A stretch of 64,000 nucleotides of DNA from Osmia lignaria lignaria (lineage: Eukaryota > Arthropoda > Insecta > Hymenoptera > Megachilidae): the NCBI RefSeq assembly GCF_051020975.1, contig NW_027478168.1:6820001-6884000 (forward strand), written 5' to 3'. Positions 37,011-49,566 of this stretch are shown here, in pieces. Both the position numbers and the translations under genes were made by a program. The notes under the pieces are model-generated. The model was not told where the DNA came from, searched no databases, and saw only the letters and a program-made list of their open reading frames with translations. Positions within the stretch are counted from its first letter, which is position 1. The number at the start of each line of letters is the position of its first letter.

Positions 37011-37330
37011 CATAGCTCGCTTCGTTTCCGAGATATTTGCAGATATACCTCAAGGGAAGGGGCCTGACGGACATATTTCGAGATATTTCTTCTTCTTGTT
37101 GTTCTTCTTCTGCACAGCTGAGCTGGAAGTGGCATTTGCAGGTCGCAATAGTGCAGTTATCTCAAAGAAAGGGGCCACGGTGTTTCTGTATCTCTATTAT
37201 GTTGGTGCGGCTTCGGAACTTTTAAATATCTCGATATATCTCGAAAACTACGCTTCTGATCAAAAAATATTATAGAACGTAAATTGTAGGAAACATTATT
37301 CTCTACAAAAAAGGTCTCTTAACATTTTGC
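37011..37330 (+). repeat. Monomer 116, right boundary of copy 2 (320 bp)
   Basis: Its first part equals that of the hybrid monomer 81. Its second part equals monomers 77 and 112, including the 2-bp deletion (GTGCAGTTATC near 37152), CAGGTCGC and the ATATTATAGAACG linker near 37267. It is best read as the surviving original right-hand partner of the exchange that made monomer 81. Confidence 0.85.
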
Positions 37331-40300
37331 CATAGCTCGCTTCGTTTCCGAGATATTTGCAGATTCATCTCAAGGGAAGGGGCCTGACGGACATATTTCG
37401 AGATATTTCTTCTTCTTGTTGTTCTTCTTCTGCACAGCTAAGCTGGAAGTGGCATTTGCAGCGCGCAATAGTGCAGAGTTATCTCAAAGAAAGGGGCCAC
37501 GGTGTTTCTGTATCTCTATTATGTTGGTGCGGCTTCGGAACTTTTAAATATCTTGATATATCTCGAGAACTACGCATCTGATCAAAAAATATCATAGAAC
37601 ATAAATTGTAGGAAACATAATTCTCTACAAAAAAGGTCTCTTAACATTTTGCCATAGCTCGCTTCGTTTCCGAGATATTTGCAGATTTATCTCAAGGGAA
37701 GGGGCCTGACGGACATATTTCGAGATATTTCTTCTTCTTGTTGTTCTTCTTCTGCACAGCTAAGCTGGAAGTGGCATTTGCAGCGCGCAATAGTGCAGAG
37801 TTATCTCAAAGAAAGGGGCCACGGTGTTTCTGTATCTCTATTATGTTGGTGCGGCTTCGGAACTTTTAAATATCTTGATATATCTCGAGAACTACGCATC
37901 TGATCAAAAAATATCATACTACATAAAAAGTAGAAAACTTAATTCTCTACAAGAAAGGTCTCTAAACATTTTGCCATAGCTCGCTTCGTTTCCGAGATAT
38001 TTGCAGATTTATCTCAAGGGAAGGGGCCTGACGGACATATTTCGAGATACTTCTTCTTCTTGTTGTTCTTCTTCTGCACAGCTAAGCTGGAAGTGGCATT
38101 TGCAGTTCGCAATAGTGCAGAGTTATCTCAAAGAGAGGGGCCACGGTGTTTCTGTATCTCTATTATGTTGGGGCGGCTTCGGAACTTTTAAGTATCTTGA
38201 TCTATCTCGAGAACTACGCATCTGATCAAAAAATATCATAGAAGATAAAAAGTAGGAAACTTAATTCTCTACAAAAAAGGTCTCTTAACATTTCGCCATA
38301 GCTCGCATCGTTTCCGAGATATTTGCAGATTTATCTCAAGGGAAGTGGCCTGACGGACATATTTCGAGATATTTCTTCTTCTTGTTGTTCTTCTTCTGCA
38401 CAGCTAAGCTGGAAGTGGCATTTGCGGCTCGCACTAGTGCAGAGTTATCTCAAAGAAAGGGGCCACGGTGTTTCTGTATCTCTATTATGTTGGTGCGGCT
38501 TCGGAACTTTTAAATATCTCGATATATCTCGAAAACTACGCTTCTGATCAAAAAATATCATAGAACATAAATTGTAGGAAACATAATTCTCTACAAAAAA
38601 GGTCTCTTAACATTTTGCCATAGCTCGCTTGGTTTCCGAGATATTTGCAGATATATCTCAAGGGAAGGGGCCTGACGGACATACTTCGAGATATTTCTTC
38701 TTCTTGTTGTTCTTCTTCTGCACAGCTAAGCTGGAAGTGGCATTTACAGCTCGCAATAGTGCAGAGTTATCTCAAAGAAAGGGGCCACGGTGTTTCTGTA
38801 TCTCTATTATGTTGGTGCAGCTTCGGAACTTTTAAATATCTTGATATATCTCGAGAACTACGCATCTGATCAAAAAATATCATAGAACATGAAAAGTAGG
38901 AAACTTAATTCTCTACAAAAAAGGTCTCTTTACATTTTGCCATAGCTCGCTTCGTTTCCGAGATATTTGCAGATTTATCTCAAGGGATGGGGCCTGACGG
39001 ACATATTTCGAGATATTTCTTCTTCTTGTTGTTCTTCTTCTGCACAGCTAAGCTGGAAGTGGCATTTGCAGCTCGCACTAGTGCAGAGTTATCTCAAAGA
39101 AAGGGGCCACGGTGTTTCTGTATCTCTATTATGTTGGTGCGGCTTCGGAACTTTTAAATATCTCGATATATCTCGAAAACTACGCTTCTGATCAAAAAAT
39201 ATCGTAGAACGTCAATTATAGGAAACATAATTCTCTACAAAAAAGGTCTCTTAACATTTTGCGATAGCTCGCTTCGTTTCCGAGATATTTGCAGATTTAT
39301 CTCAAGGGAAGGGGCCTGACGGACATATTTCGAGATATTTCTTCTTCTTGTTGTTCTTCTTCTGCACAGCTAAGCTCGAAGTGGCATTTGCAGCTCGCAA
39401 TAGTGCAGAGTTATCTCAAAGAAAGAGGCCACGGTGTTTCTGTACCTCTATTATGTTGGTGCAGCTTCGGAACTTTTAAATATCTTGATATATCTCGAGA
39501 ACTACGCATCTGATCAAAAAATATCATCGAACATAAAAAGTAGGAAACTTAATTCTCTACAAAAAAGGTCTCTTAACATTTCGCCATAGCTCGCATCGTT
39601 TCCGAGATATTTGCAGATTTATCTCAAGGGAAGGGGCCTGTCGGACATATTTCGAGATATTTCTTCTTCTTGTTGCTCTTCTTCTGCACAGCTAAGCTGG
39701 AAGTGGCATTTGCGGCTCGCACTAGTGCAGAGTTATCTCAAAGAAAGGGGACACGGTGTTTCTGTATCTCTATTATGTTGGTGCGGCTTCGGAACTTTTA
39801 AATATCTCGATATATCTCGAAAACTACGCTTCTGATCAAAAAATATCATAGAACATAAATTGTAGGAAACATAATTCTCTACAAAAAACGTCTCTTAACA
39901 TTTTGCCATAGCTCGCTTCGTTTCCGAGATATTTGCAGATTTATCTCAAGGGAAGTGGCCTGACGGACATATTTCGAGATATTTCTTCTTCTTGTTGTTC
40001 TCCTTCTGCACAGCTAAGCTGGAAGTGGCATTTGCGGCTCGCACTAGTGCAGAGTTATCTCAAAGAAAGGGGCCACGGTGTTTCTGTATCCCTATTATGT
40101 TGGTGCGGCTTCGGAACTTTTAAATATCTCGATATATCTCGAAAACTACGCTTCTGATCAAAAAATATCACAGAACATAAATTGTAGAATACATAATTCT
40201 CTACAAAAAACGTCTCTTAACATTTTGCCATAGCTCGCTTCGTTTCCGAGATATTTGCAGATTCAGCTCAAAGGAACTGGCCTGACGGACATATTTCGAG

Positions 40301-42160
40301 ATATTTCTTCTTCTTGTTGTTCTTCCTCTGCACAGCTAAGCTGGAAGTGGCATTTGCAGCTCGCAATAGTGCAGAGTTATCTCAAAGAAAGGGGCCACGG
40401 TGTTTCTGTATCTCTATTATGTTGGTGCGGCTTCGGAACATTTAAATGTCTCGATATATCTCGAAAACTACGCTTCTGATCAAAAAATATCATAGAACAT
40501 AAATTGTAGGAAACATAATTCTCTACAGAAAAGGTCTCTTAACATTTTGCCATAGCTCGCTTCGTTTCCGAGATATTTGCAGATTTATCTCAAGGGAAGG
40601 GGCCTGACGGACATATTTCGAGATATTTCTTCTTCTTGTTGTTCTTCTTCTGCACAGCTAAGCTGGAAGTGGCATTTGCAGCGCGCAATAGTGCAGAGTT
40701 ATCTCAAAGAAAGGGGCCACGGTGTTTATGTATCTCTATTATGTTGGTGCGGCTTCGGAACTTTTAAATATCTTGATATATCTCGAGAACTACGCATCTG
40801 ATCAAAAAATATCATCGAACATAAAAAGTAGGAAACATAATTCTCTACAAAAAAGGTCTCTTAACATTTTGCCATAGTTCGCTTCGTTTCCGAGCTATTT
40901 GCAGATTCATCTCAAGGGAAGGGGTCTGACGGACATATTTCGAGATATTTCTTCTTCTTGTTGTTCTTCTTCTGCACAGCTAAGCTCGAAGTGGCATTTG
41001 CAGCTCGCAATAGTGCAGAGTTATCTCAAAGAAAGAGGCCACGGTGTTTCTGTACCTCTATTATGTTGGTGCAGCTTCGGAACTTTTAAATATCTTGATA
41101 TATCTCGAGAACTACGCATCTGATCAAAAAATATCATCGAACATAAAAAGTAGCAAACTTAATTCTCTACAAAAAAGGTCTCTTAACATTTTGCCATAGC
41201 TCGCTTCGTTTCCGAGATATTTGCAGATTTATCTCAAGGGAAGTGGCCTGACGGACATATTTCGAGATATTTCTTCTTCTTGTTGTTCTTCTTCTGCACA
41301 GCTAAGCTGGAAGTGGCATTTGCAGCGCGCAATAGTGCAGAGTTATCTCAAAGAAAGGGGCCACGGTGTTTCTGTATCTCTATTATGTTGGTGCGGCTTC
41401 GGAACTTTTAAATATCTTGATATATCTCGAGAACTACGCATCTGATCAAAAAATATCATACTACATAAAAAGTAGAAAACATAATTCTCTACAAGAAAGG
41501 TCTCTAAACATTTTGCCATAGCTCGCTTCGTTTCCGAGATATTTGCAGATTTATCTCAAGGGAAGGGGCCTGACGGACATATTTCGAGATACTTCTTCTT
41601 CTTGTTGTTCTTCTTCTGCACAGCTAAGCTGGAAGTGGCATTTGCAGTTCGCAATAGTGCAGAGTTATCTCAAAGAGAGGGGCCACGGTGTTTCTGTATC
41701 TCTATTATGTTGGTGCGGCTTCGGAACTTTTAAGTATCTTGATCTATCTCGAGAACTACGCATCTGATCAAAAAATATCATAGAAGATAAAAAGTAGGAA
41801 ACTTAATTCTCTACAAAAAAGGTCTCTTAACATTTCGCCATAGCTCGCATCGTTTCCGAGATATTTGCAGATTTATCTCAAGGGAAGGGGCCTGTCGGAC
41901 ATATTTCGAGATATTTCTTCTTCTTGTTGCTCTTCTTCTGCACAGCTAAGCTGGAAGTGGCATTTGCGGCTCGCACTAGTGCAGAGTTATCTCAAAGAAA
42001 GGGGCCACGGTGTTTCTGTATCTCTATTATGTTGGTGCGGCTTCGGAACTTTTAAATATCTCGATATATCTCGAAAACTACGCTTCTGATAAAAAAATAT
42101 CATAGAACATAAATTGTAGGAAACATAATTCTCTACAAAAAACGTCTCTTAACATTTTGC
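37331..42160 (+). repeat. Monomers 117-131, rearranged relatives of the 36-monomer segment
   Basis: All 15 are 322 bp. Two CAGCGCGC monomers (37331 and 37653) open the block, and this rare form recurs at 40551 and 41195. Monomers 118-119 match 129-130 at an 11-monomer (3542-bp) offset, including CATACTACATAAAAAGTAG, ACAAGAAAGG and the AAGTATCTTGATC marks. Monomers at 39585, 39907 and 40229 resemble those at 34759, 36367 and 36689 (CTGTATCCC, ATCACAGAAC, AAATGTCTCG), so this is an older or more shuffled copy of the same material. Confidence 0.78.
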
Positions 42161-43770
42161 CATAGCTCGCTTCGTTTCCGAGATATTTGCAGATTTATCT
42201 CAAGGGAAGGGGCCTGACGGACATATATCGAGATATTTCTTCTTCTTGTTGTTCTTCTTCTGCACAGCTAAGCTGGAAGTGGCATTTGCAGCTCGCAATA
42301 GTGCAGAGTTATCTCAAAGAGAGGGGCCACGGTGTTTCTGTATCTCTATTATGTTGGTGCGGCTTCGGAACTTTTAAGTATCTTGATCTATCTCGAGAAC
42401 TACGCATCTGATCAAAAAATATCATAGAAGATAAAAAGTAGGAAACTTAATTCTCTACAAAAAAGGTCTCTTAACATTTCGCCATAGCTAGCATCGTTTC
42501 CGAGATATTTGCAGATTTATCTCAAGGGAAGGGGCCTGTCGGACATATTTCGAGATATTTCTTCTTCTTGTTGCTCTTCTTCTGCACAGCTAAGCTGGAC
42601 GTGGCATTTGCGGCTCGCACTGGTGCAGAGTTATCTCAAAGAAAGGGGCCACGGTGTTTCTGTATCTCTATTATGTTGGTGCGGCTTCGGAACTTTTAAG
42701 TATCTTGATATATCTCGAGAACTGCGCATCTGATCAAAAAATATCATAGAACATAAAAAGTAGGAAACTTAATTCTCTACAAAAAAGGTCTCTTAACATT
42801 TTGCCATAGCTCGCTTCGTTTCCGAGATATTTGCAGATTCAGCTCAAAGGAACTGGCCTGACGGACATATTTCGAGATATTTCTTCTTCTTGTTGTTCTT
42901 CTTCTGCACAGCTAAGCTGGAAGTGGCATTTGCGGCTCGCACTGGTGCACAGTTATCTCAAAGAAAGGGGCCACGGTGTTTCTGTATCTCTATTATGTTG
43001 GTGCGTCTTCGGAACTTTTAAATATCTCGATATATCTCGAAGACTACGCTTCTGATCAAAAAATATCATAGAACATAAATTGTAGGAAACATAATTCTCT
43101 ACAAAAAACGTCTCTTAACATTTTGCCATAGCTCGCTTCGTTTCCGAGATATTTGCATATTTATCTCAGGGGAAGGGGCTTGACGGACATATTTCGAGAT
43201 GTTTCTTCTTCTTGTTGTTCTTCTTCTGCACAGCTAAGCTGGAAGTGGCATTTGCGGCTCGCACTAGTGCAGAGTTATCTCAAAGAAAGGGGCCACGGTC
43301 TTTCTGTATCTCTATTATGTTGGTGCGGCTTGGGAACTTTTAAATATCTTGATATATCTTGAGAACTACGCATCTGATCAAAAAATATCATAGAACATAA
43401 AAAGTAGGAAACTTAATTCTCTACAAAAAAGGTCTCTTAACATTTTGCCATAGCTCGCTTCGTTTCCGAGATATTTGCAGATTTATCTCAAGGGAAGGGG
43501 CCTGACGGACATATTTCGAGATATTTCTTCTTCTTGTTGTTCTTCTTCTGCACAGCTGAGCTGGAAGTGGCATTTGCAGGTCGCAATAGTGCAGAGTTAT
43601 CTCAAAGAAAGGGGCCACGGTGTTTCTGTATCTCTATTATGTTGGTGCGTCTTCGGAACTTTTAAATATCTCGATATATCTCGAAAACTACGCTTCTGAA
43701 CAAAAAATATCATAGAACATAAATTGTAGGAAACATAATTCTCTACAAAAAACGTCTCTTAACAGTTTGC
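42161..43770 (+). repeat. Pentamer higher-order repeat, unit 1 (1610 bp)
   Basis: Monomers 132-136. Marks: ACATATATCG near 42223, CATAGCTAGCATCG near 42484, GCTGGACGTGG near 42594, GTGCGTCTTCGG near 43001 with TCGAAGACTACG near 43036, and TGCATATTTATCTCAGGGG near 43156. The fourth monomer has a TTGAGAAC change near 43359 that ends the forward frame early. The last monomer has the unusual TCTGAACAAAA and TTAACAGTTT near 43695 and 43759. Confidence 0.87.
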
Positions 43771-45380
43771 CATAGCTCGCTTCGTTTCCGAGATATTTGC
43801 AGATTTATCTCAAGGGAAGGGGCCTGACGGACATATATCGAGATATTTCTTCTTCTTGTTGTTCTTCTTCTGCACAGCTAAGCTGGAAGTGGCATTTGCA
43901 GCTCGCAATAGTGCAGAGTTATCTCAAAGAGAGGGGCCACGGTGTTTCTGTATCTCTATTATGTTGGTGCGGCTTCGGAACTTTTAAGTATCTTGATCTA
44001 TCTCGAGAACTACGCATCTGATCAAAAAATATCATAGAAGATAAAAAGTAGGAAACTTAATTCTCTACAAAAAAGGTCTCTTAACATTTCGCCATAGCTA
44101 GCATCGTTTCCGAGATATTTGCAGATTTATCTCAAGGGAAGGGGCCTGTCGGACATATTTCGAGATATTTCTTCTTCTTGTTGCTCTTCTTCTGCACAGC
44201 TAAGCTGGACGTGGCATTTGCGGCTCGCACTAGTGCAGAGTTATCTCAAAGAAAGGGGCCACGGTGTTTCTGTATCTCTATTATGTTGGTGCGGCTTCGG
44301 AACTTTTAAGTATCTTGATATATCTCGAGAACTGCGCATCTGATCAAAAAATATCATAGAACATAAAAAGTAGGAAACTTAATTCTCTACAAAAAAGGTC
44401 TCTTAACATTTTGCCATAGCTCGCTTCGTTTCCGAGATATTTGCAGATTCAGCTCAAAGGAACTGGCCTGACGGACATATTTCGAGATATTTCTTCTTCT
44501 TGTTGTTCTTCTTCTGCACAGCTAAGCTGGAAGTGGCATTTGCGGCTCGCACTGGTGCACAGTTATCTCAAAGAAAGGGGCCACGGTGTTTCTGTATCTC
44601 TATTATGTTGGTGCGTCTTCGGAACTTTTAAATATCTCGATATATCTCGAAGACTACGCTTCTGATCAAAAAATATCATAGAACATAAATTGTAGGAAAC
44701 ATAATTCTCTACAAAAAACGTCTCTTAACATTTTGCCATAGCTCGCTTCGTTTCCGAGATATTTGCATATTTATCTCAGGGGAAGGGGCTTGACGGACAT
44801 ATTTCGAGATATTTCTTCTTCTTGTTGTTCTTCTTCTGCACAGCTAAGCTGGAAGTGGCATTTGCGGCTCGCACTAGTGCAGAGTTATCTCAAAGAAAGG
44901 GGCCACGGTGTTTCTGTATCTCTATTATGTTGGTGCGGCTTGGGAACTTTTAAATATCTTGATATATCTTGAGAACTACGCATCTGATCAAAAAATATCA
45001 TAGAACATAAAAAGTAGGAAACTTAATTCTCAACAAAAAAGGTCTCTTAACATTTTGCCATAGCTCGCTTCGTTTCCGAGATATTTGCAGATTTATCTCA
45101 AGGGAAGGGGCCTGACGGACATATTTCGAGATATTTCTTCTTCTTGTTGTTCTTCTTCTGCACAGCTGAGCTGGAAGTGGCATTTGCAGGTCGCAATAGT
45201 GCAGAGTTATCTCAAAGAAAGGGGCCACGGTGTTTCTGTATCTCTATTATGTTGGTGCGGCTTCGGAACTTTTAAATATCTCGATATATCTCGAAAACTA
45301 CGCTTCTGATCAAAAAATATCGTCGAACATAAAAAGTAGGAAACATAATTCTCTACAAAAAAGGTCTCTTAACATTTTGC
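43771..45380 (+). repeat. Pentamer higher-order repeat, unit 2 (1610 bp)
   Basis: Monomers 137-141 repeat the previous unit in the same order, with the same marks near 43833, 44094, 44204, 44611, 44646 and 44766. Small differences include CGCACTAG for CGCACTGG near 44228 and TTTCGAGATATTT for TTTCGAGATGTTT near 44802. The last monomer ends in an ATATCGTCGAAC linker (near 45318), also found near 49182. Confidence 0.87.
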
Positions 45381-46990
45381 CATAGCTCGCTTCGTTTCCG
45401 AGATATTTGCAGATTTATCTCAAGGGAAGTGGCCTGACGGACATATTTCGAGATATTTCTTCTTCTTGTTGTTCTTCTTCTGCACAGCTAAGCTGGAAGT
45501 GGCATTTGCGGCTCGCACTAGTGCAGAGTTATCTCAAAGAAAGGGGCCACGGTGTTTCTGTATCTCTATTATGTTGGTGCGGCTTCGGAACTTTTAAATA
45601 TCTTGATATATCTCGAGAACTACGCATCTGATCAAAAAATATCATAGAACATGAAAAGTAGGAAACTTAATTCTCTACAAAAAAGGTCTCTTAACATATT
45701 GCCATAGCTCGCTTCGTTTCCGAGATATTTGCAGATTTATCTCAAGGGAAGGGGCCTGACGGACATATTTCGAGATATTTCTTCTTCTTGTTGTTCTTCT
45801 TCTGCACAGCTGAGCTGGAAGTGGCATTTGCAGGTCGCAATAGTGCAGAGTTATCTCAAAGAAAGGGGCCACGGTGTTTCTGTATCTCTATTATGTTGGT
45901 GCGGCTTCGGAACTTTTAAATATCTCGATATATCTCGAAAACTACGCTTCTGATCAAAAAATATCATAGAACGTAAATTGTAGGAAATATTATTCTCTAC
46001 AAAAAAGGTCTCTTAACATTTTGCCATAGCTCGCTTCGTTTCCGAGATATTTGCAGATTCATCTCAAGGGAAGGGGTCTGACGGACATATTTCGAGATAT
46101 TTCTTCTTCTTGTTGTTCTTCTTCTGCACAGCTAAGCTCGAAGTGGCATTTGCAGCTCGCAATAGTGCAGAGTTATCTCAAAGAAAGGGGCCACGGTGTT
46201 TCTGTATCCCTATTATGTTGGTGCGGCTTCGGAACTTTTAAATATCTCGATATATCTCGAAAACTACGCTTCTGATCAAAAAATATCATAGAACATAAAT
46301 TGTAGGAAACATAATTCTCTACAAAAAACGTCTCTTAACATTTTGCCATAGCTCGCTTCGTTTCCGAGATATTTGCAGATTCAGCTCAAAGGAACTGGCC
46401 TGACGGACATATTTCGAGATATTTCTTCTTCTTGTTGTTCTTCTTCTGCACAGCTAAGCTGGAAGTGGCATTTGCGGCTCGCACTGGTGCACAGTTATCT
46501 CAAAGAAAGGGGCCACGGTGTTTCTGTATCTCTATTATGTTGGTGCGTCTTCGGAACTTTTAAATATCTCGATATATCTCGAAGACTACGCTTCTGATCA
46601 AAAAATATCATAGAACATAAATTGTAGGAAACATAATTCTCTACAAAAAACGTCTCTTAACATTTTGCCATAGCTCGCTTCGTTTCCGAGATATTTGCAT
46701 ATTTATCTCAGGGGAAGGGGCTTGACGGACATATTTCGAGATATTTCTTCTTCTTGTTGTTCTTCTTCTGCACAGCTAAGCTGGAAGTGGCATTTGCGGC
46801 TCGCACTAGTGCAGAGTTATCTCAAAGAAAGGGGCCACGGTGTTTCTGTATCTCTATTATGTTGGTGCGGCTTCGGAACTTTTAAATATCTTGATATATC
46901 TCGAGAACTACGCATCTGATCAAAAAATATCATAGAACATAAAAAGTAGGAAACTTAATTCTCTACAAAAAAGGTCTCTTGACATTTTGC
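45381..46990 (+). repeat. Pentamer higher-order repeat, unit 3, different composition
   Basis: Monomers 142-146. The GCGTCTTCGG and TGCATATTTATCTCAGGGG pair is retained (46345 and 46667), but it is preceded by an AAGTGGCC monomer (45381), one with an AACATATTGCC linker before it (45703) and one with GGGGTCTGACGG (46025) and a GGAAATATTATTC linker before it. This is a different register or an exchanged version of the pentamer. Confidence 0.83.
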
Positions 46991-48600
46991 CATAGCTCGC
47001 TTCGTTTCCGAGATATTTGCAGATTTATCTCAAGGGAAGTGGCCTGACGGACATATTTCGAGATATTTCTTCTTCTTGTTGTTCTTCTTCTGCACAGCTA
47101 AGCTGGAAGTGGCATTTGCGGCTCGCACTAGTGCAGAGTTATCTCAAAGAAAGGGGCCACGGTGTTTCTGTATCTCTATTATGTTGGTGCGGCTTCGGAA
47201 CTTTTAAATATCTTGATATATCTCGAGAACTACGCATCTGATCAAAAAATATCATAGAACATGAAAAGTAGGAAACTTAATTCTCTACAAAAAAGGTCTC
47301 TTAACATATTGCCATAGCTCGCTTCGTTTCCGAGATATTTGCAGATTTATCTCAAGGGAAGGGGCCTGACGGACATATTTCGAGATATTTCTTCTTCTTG
47401 TTGTTCTTCTTCTGCACAGCTGAGCTGGAAGTGGCATTTGCAGCTCGCAATAGTGCAGAGTTATCTCAAAGAAAGGGGCCACGGTGTTTCTGTATCTCTA
47501 TTATGTTGGTGCGGCTTCGGAACTTTTAAATATCTCGATATATCTCGAAAACTACGCTTCTGATCAAAAAATATCATAGAACGTAAATTGTAGGAAATAT
47601 TATTCTCTACAAAAAAGGTCTCTTAACATTTTGCCATAGCTCGCTTCGTTTCCGAGATATTTGCAGATTCATCTCAAGGGAAGGGGTCTGACGGACATAT
47701 TTCGAGATATTTCTTCTTCTTGTTGTTCTTCTTCTGCACAGCTAAGCTCGAAGTGGCATTTGCAGCTCGCAATAGTGCAGAGTTATCTCAAAGAAAGGGG
47801 CCACGGTGTTTCTGTATCCCTATTATGTTGGTGCGGCTTCGGAACTTTTAAATATCTCGATATATCTCGAAAACTACGCTTCTGATCAAAAAATATCATA
47901 GAACATAAATTGTAGGAAACATAATTCTCTACAAAAAACGTCTCTTAACATTTTGCCATAGCTCGCTTCGTTTCCGAGATATTTGCAGATTCAGCTCAAA
48001 GGAACTGGCCTGACGGACATATTTCGAGATATTTCTTCTTCTTGTTGTTCTTCTTCTGCACAGCTAAGCTGGAAGTGGCATTTGCGGCTCGCACTGGTGC
48101 ACAGTTATCTCAAAGAAAGGGGCCACGGTGTTTCTGTATCTCTATTATGTTGGTGCGTCTTCGGAACTTTTAAATATCTCGATATATCTCGAAGACTACG
48201 CTTCTGATCAAAAAATATCATAGAACATGAATTGTAGGAAACATAATTCTCTACAAAAAACGTCTCTTAACATTTTGCCATAGCTCGCTTCGTTTCCGAG
48301 ATATTTGCATATTTATCTCAGGGGAAGGGGCTTGACGGACATATTTCGAGATATTTCTTCTTCTTGTTGTTCTTCTTCTGCACAGCTAAGCTGGAAGTGG
48401 CATTTGCGGCTCGCACTAGTGCAGAGTTATCTCAAAGAAAGGGGCCACGGTGTTTCTGTATCTCTATTATGTTGGTGCGGCTTCGGAACTTTTAAATATC
48501 TTGATATATCTCGAGAACTACGCATCTGATCAAAAAATATCATAGAACATAAAAAGTAGGAAACTTAATTCTCTACAAAAAAGGTCTCTTGACATTTTGC
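46991..48600 (+). repeat. Pentamer higher-order repeat, unit 4
   Basis: Monomers 147-151 repeat unit 3 at an exact 1610-bp offset, including CATGAAAAGTAGG near 47261, AACATATTGCC near 47303, GGAAATATTATTC near 47593 and TCTTGACATTTTG near 48588 (matching near 46978). One visible difference is CAGCTCGC near 47441 where unit 3 has CAGGTCGC. Confidence 0.87.
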
Positions 48601-49566
48601 CATAGCTCGCTTCGTTTCCGAGATATTTGCAGATTTATCTCAAGGGAAGGGGCCTGACGGACATATTTCGAGATATTTCTTCTTCTTGTTGTTCTTCTTC
48701 TGCACAGCTGAGCTGGAAGTGGCATTTGCAGGTCGCAATAGTGCAGAGTTATCTCAAAGAAAGGGGCCACGGTGTTTCTGTATCTCTATTATGTTGGTGC
48801 GGCTTCGGAACTTTTAAATATCTCGATATATCTCGAAAACTACGCTTCTGATCAAAAAATATCATAGAACGTAAATTGTAGGAAATATTATTCTCTACAA
48901 AAAAGGTCTCTTAACATTTTGCCATAGCTCGCTTCGTTTCCGAGATATTTGCAGATTCATCTCAAGGGAAGGGGTCTGACGGACATATTTCGAGATATTT
49001 CTTCTTCTTGTTGTTCTTCTTCTGCACAGCTAAGCTCGAAGTGGCATTTGCAGCTCGCAATAGTGCAGAGTTATCTCAAAGAAAGAGGCCACGGTGTTTC
49101 TGTACCTCTATTATGTTGGTGCAGCTTCGGAACTTTTAAATATCTTGATATATCTCGAGAACTACGCTTCTGATCAAAAAATATCGTCGAACATAAAAAG
49201 TAGGAAACATAATTCTCTACAAAAAAGGTCTCTTAACATTTTGCCATAGCTCGCTTCGTTTCCGAGATATTTGCAGATTTATCTCAAGGGAAGTGGCCTG
49301 ACGGACATATTTCGAGATATTTCTTCTTCTTGTTGTTCTTCTTCTGCACAGCTAAGCTGGAAGTGGCATTTGCGGCTCGCACTAGTGCAGAGTTATCTCA
49401 AAGAAAGGGGCCACGGTGTTTCTGTATCTCTATTATGTTGGTGCGGCTTCGGAACTTTTAAATATCTTGATATATCTCGAGAACTACGCATCTGATCAAA
49501 AAATATCATAGAACATGAAAAGTAGGAAACTTAATTCTCTACAAAAAAGGTCTCTTAACATATTGC
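48601..49566 (+). repeat. Three monomers continuing the pentamer family
   Basis: Monomers 152-154. Monomer 152 resembles 143 and 148 and keeps the GGAAATATTATTC linker (near 48883). Monomer 153 begins like 144 and 149 but ends with the ATATCGTCGAAC linker of monomer 141, and monomer 154 then matches 142. The stretch from the end of 153 into 155 thus follows the 141-143 order at a 12-monomer offset (3864 bp). Confidence 0.75.

Larger units (their letters stand above)
25826..37085 (+). repeat. 36-monomer segment, copy 2, rearranged
   Basis: It matches copy 1 marker by marker, with the offset changing stepwise: 11,582 bp at first, 10,616 after three monomers are missing, 12,548 after a six-monomer duplication, and 11,260 after four monomers are missing. 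Each step is an exact multiple of 322 bp. Sequence between the steps is nearly identical to copy 1. Among the few differences I saw are CGCAATAG for CGCACTAG near 27172, AAGGGGCC for AAGAGGCC near 31706, and TATCTCAAAG for TATCACAAAG near 33625. Confidence 0.92.
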
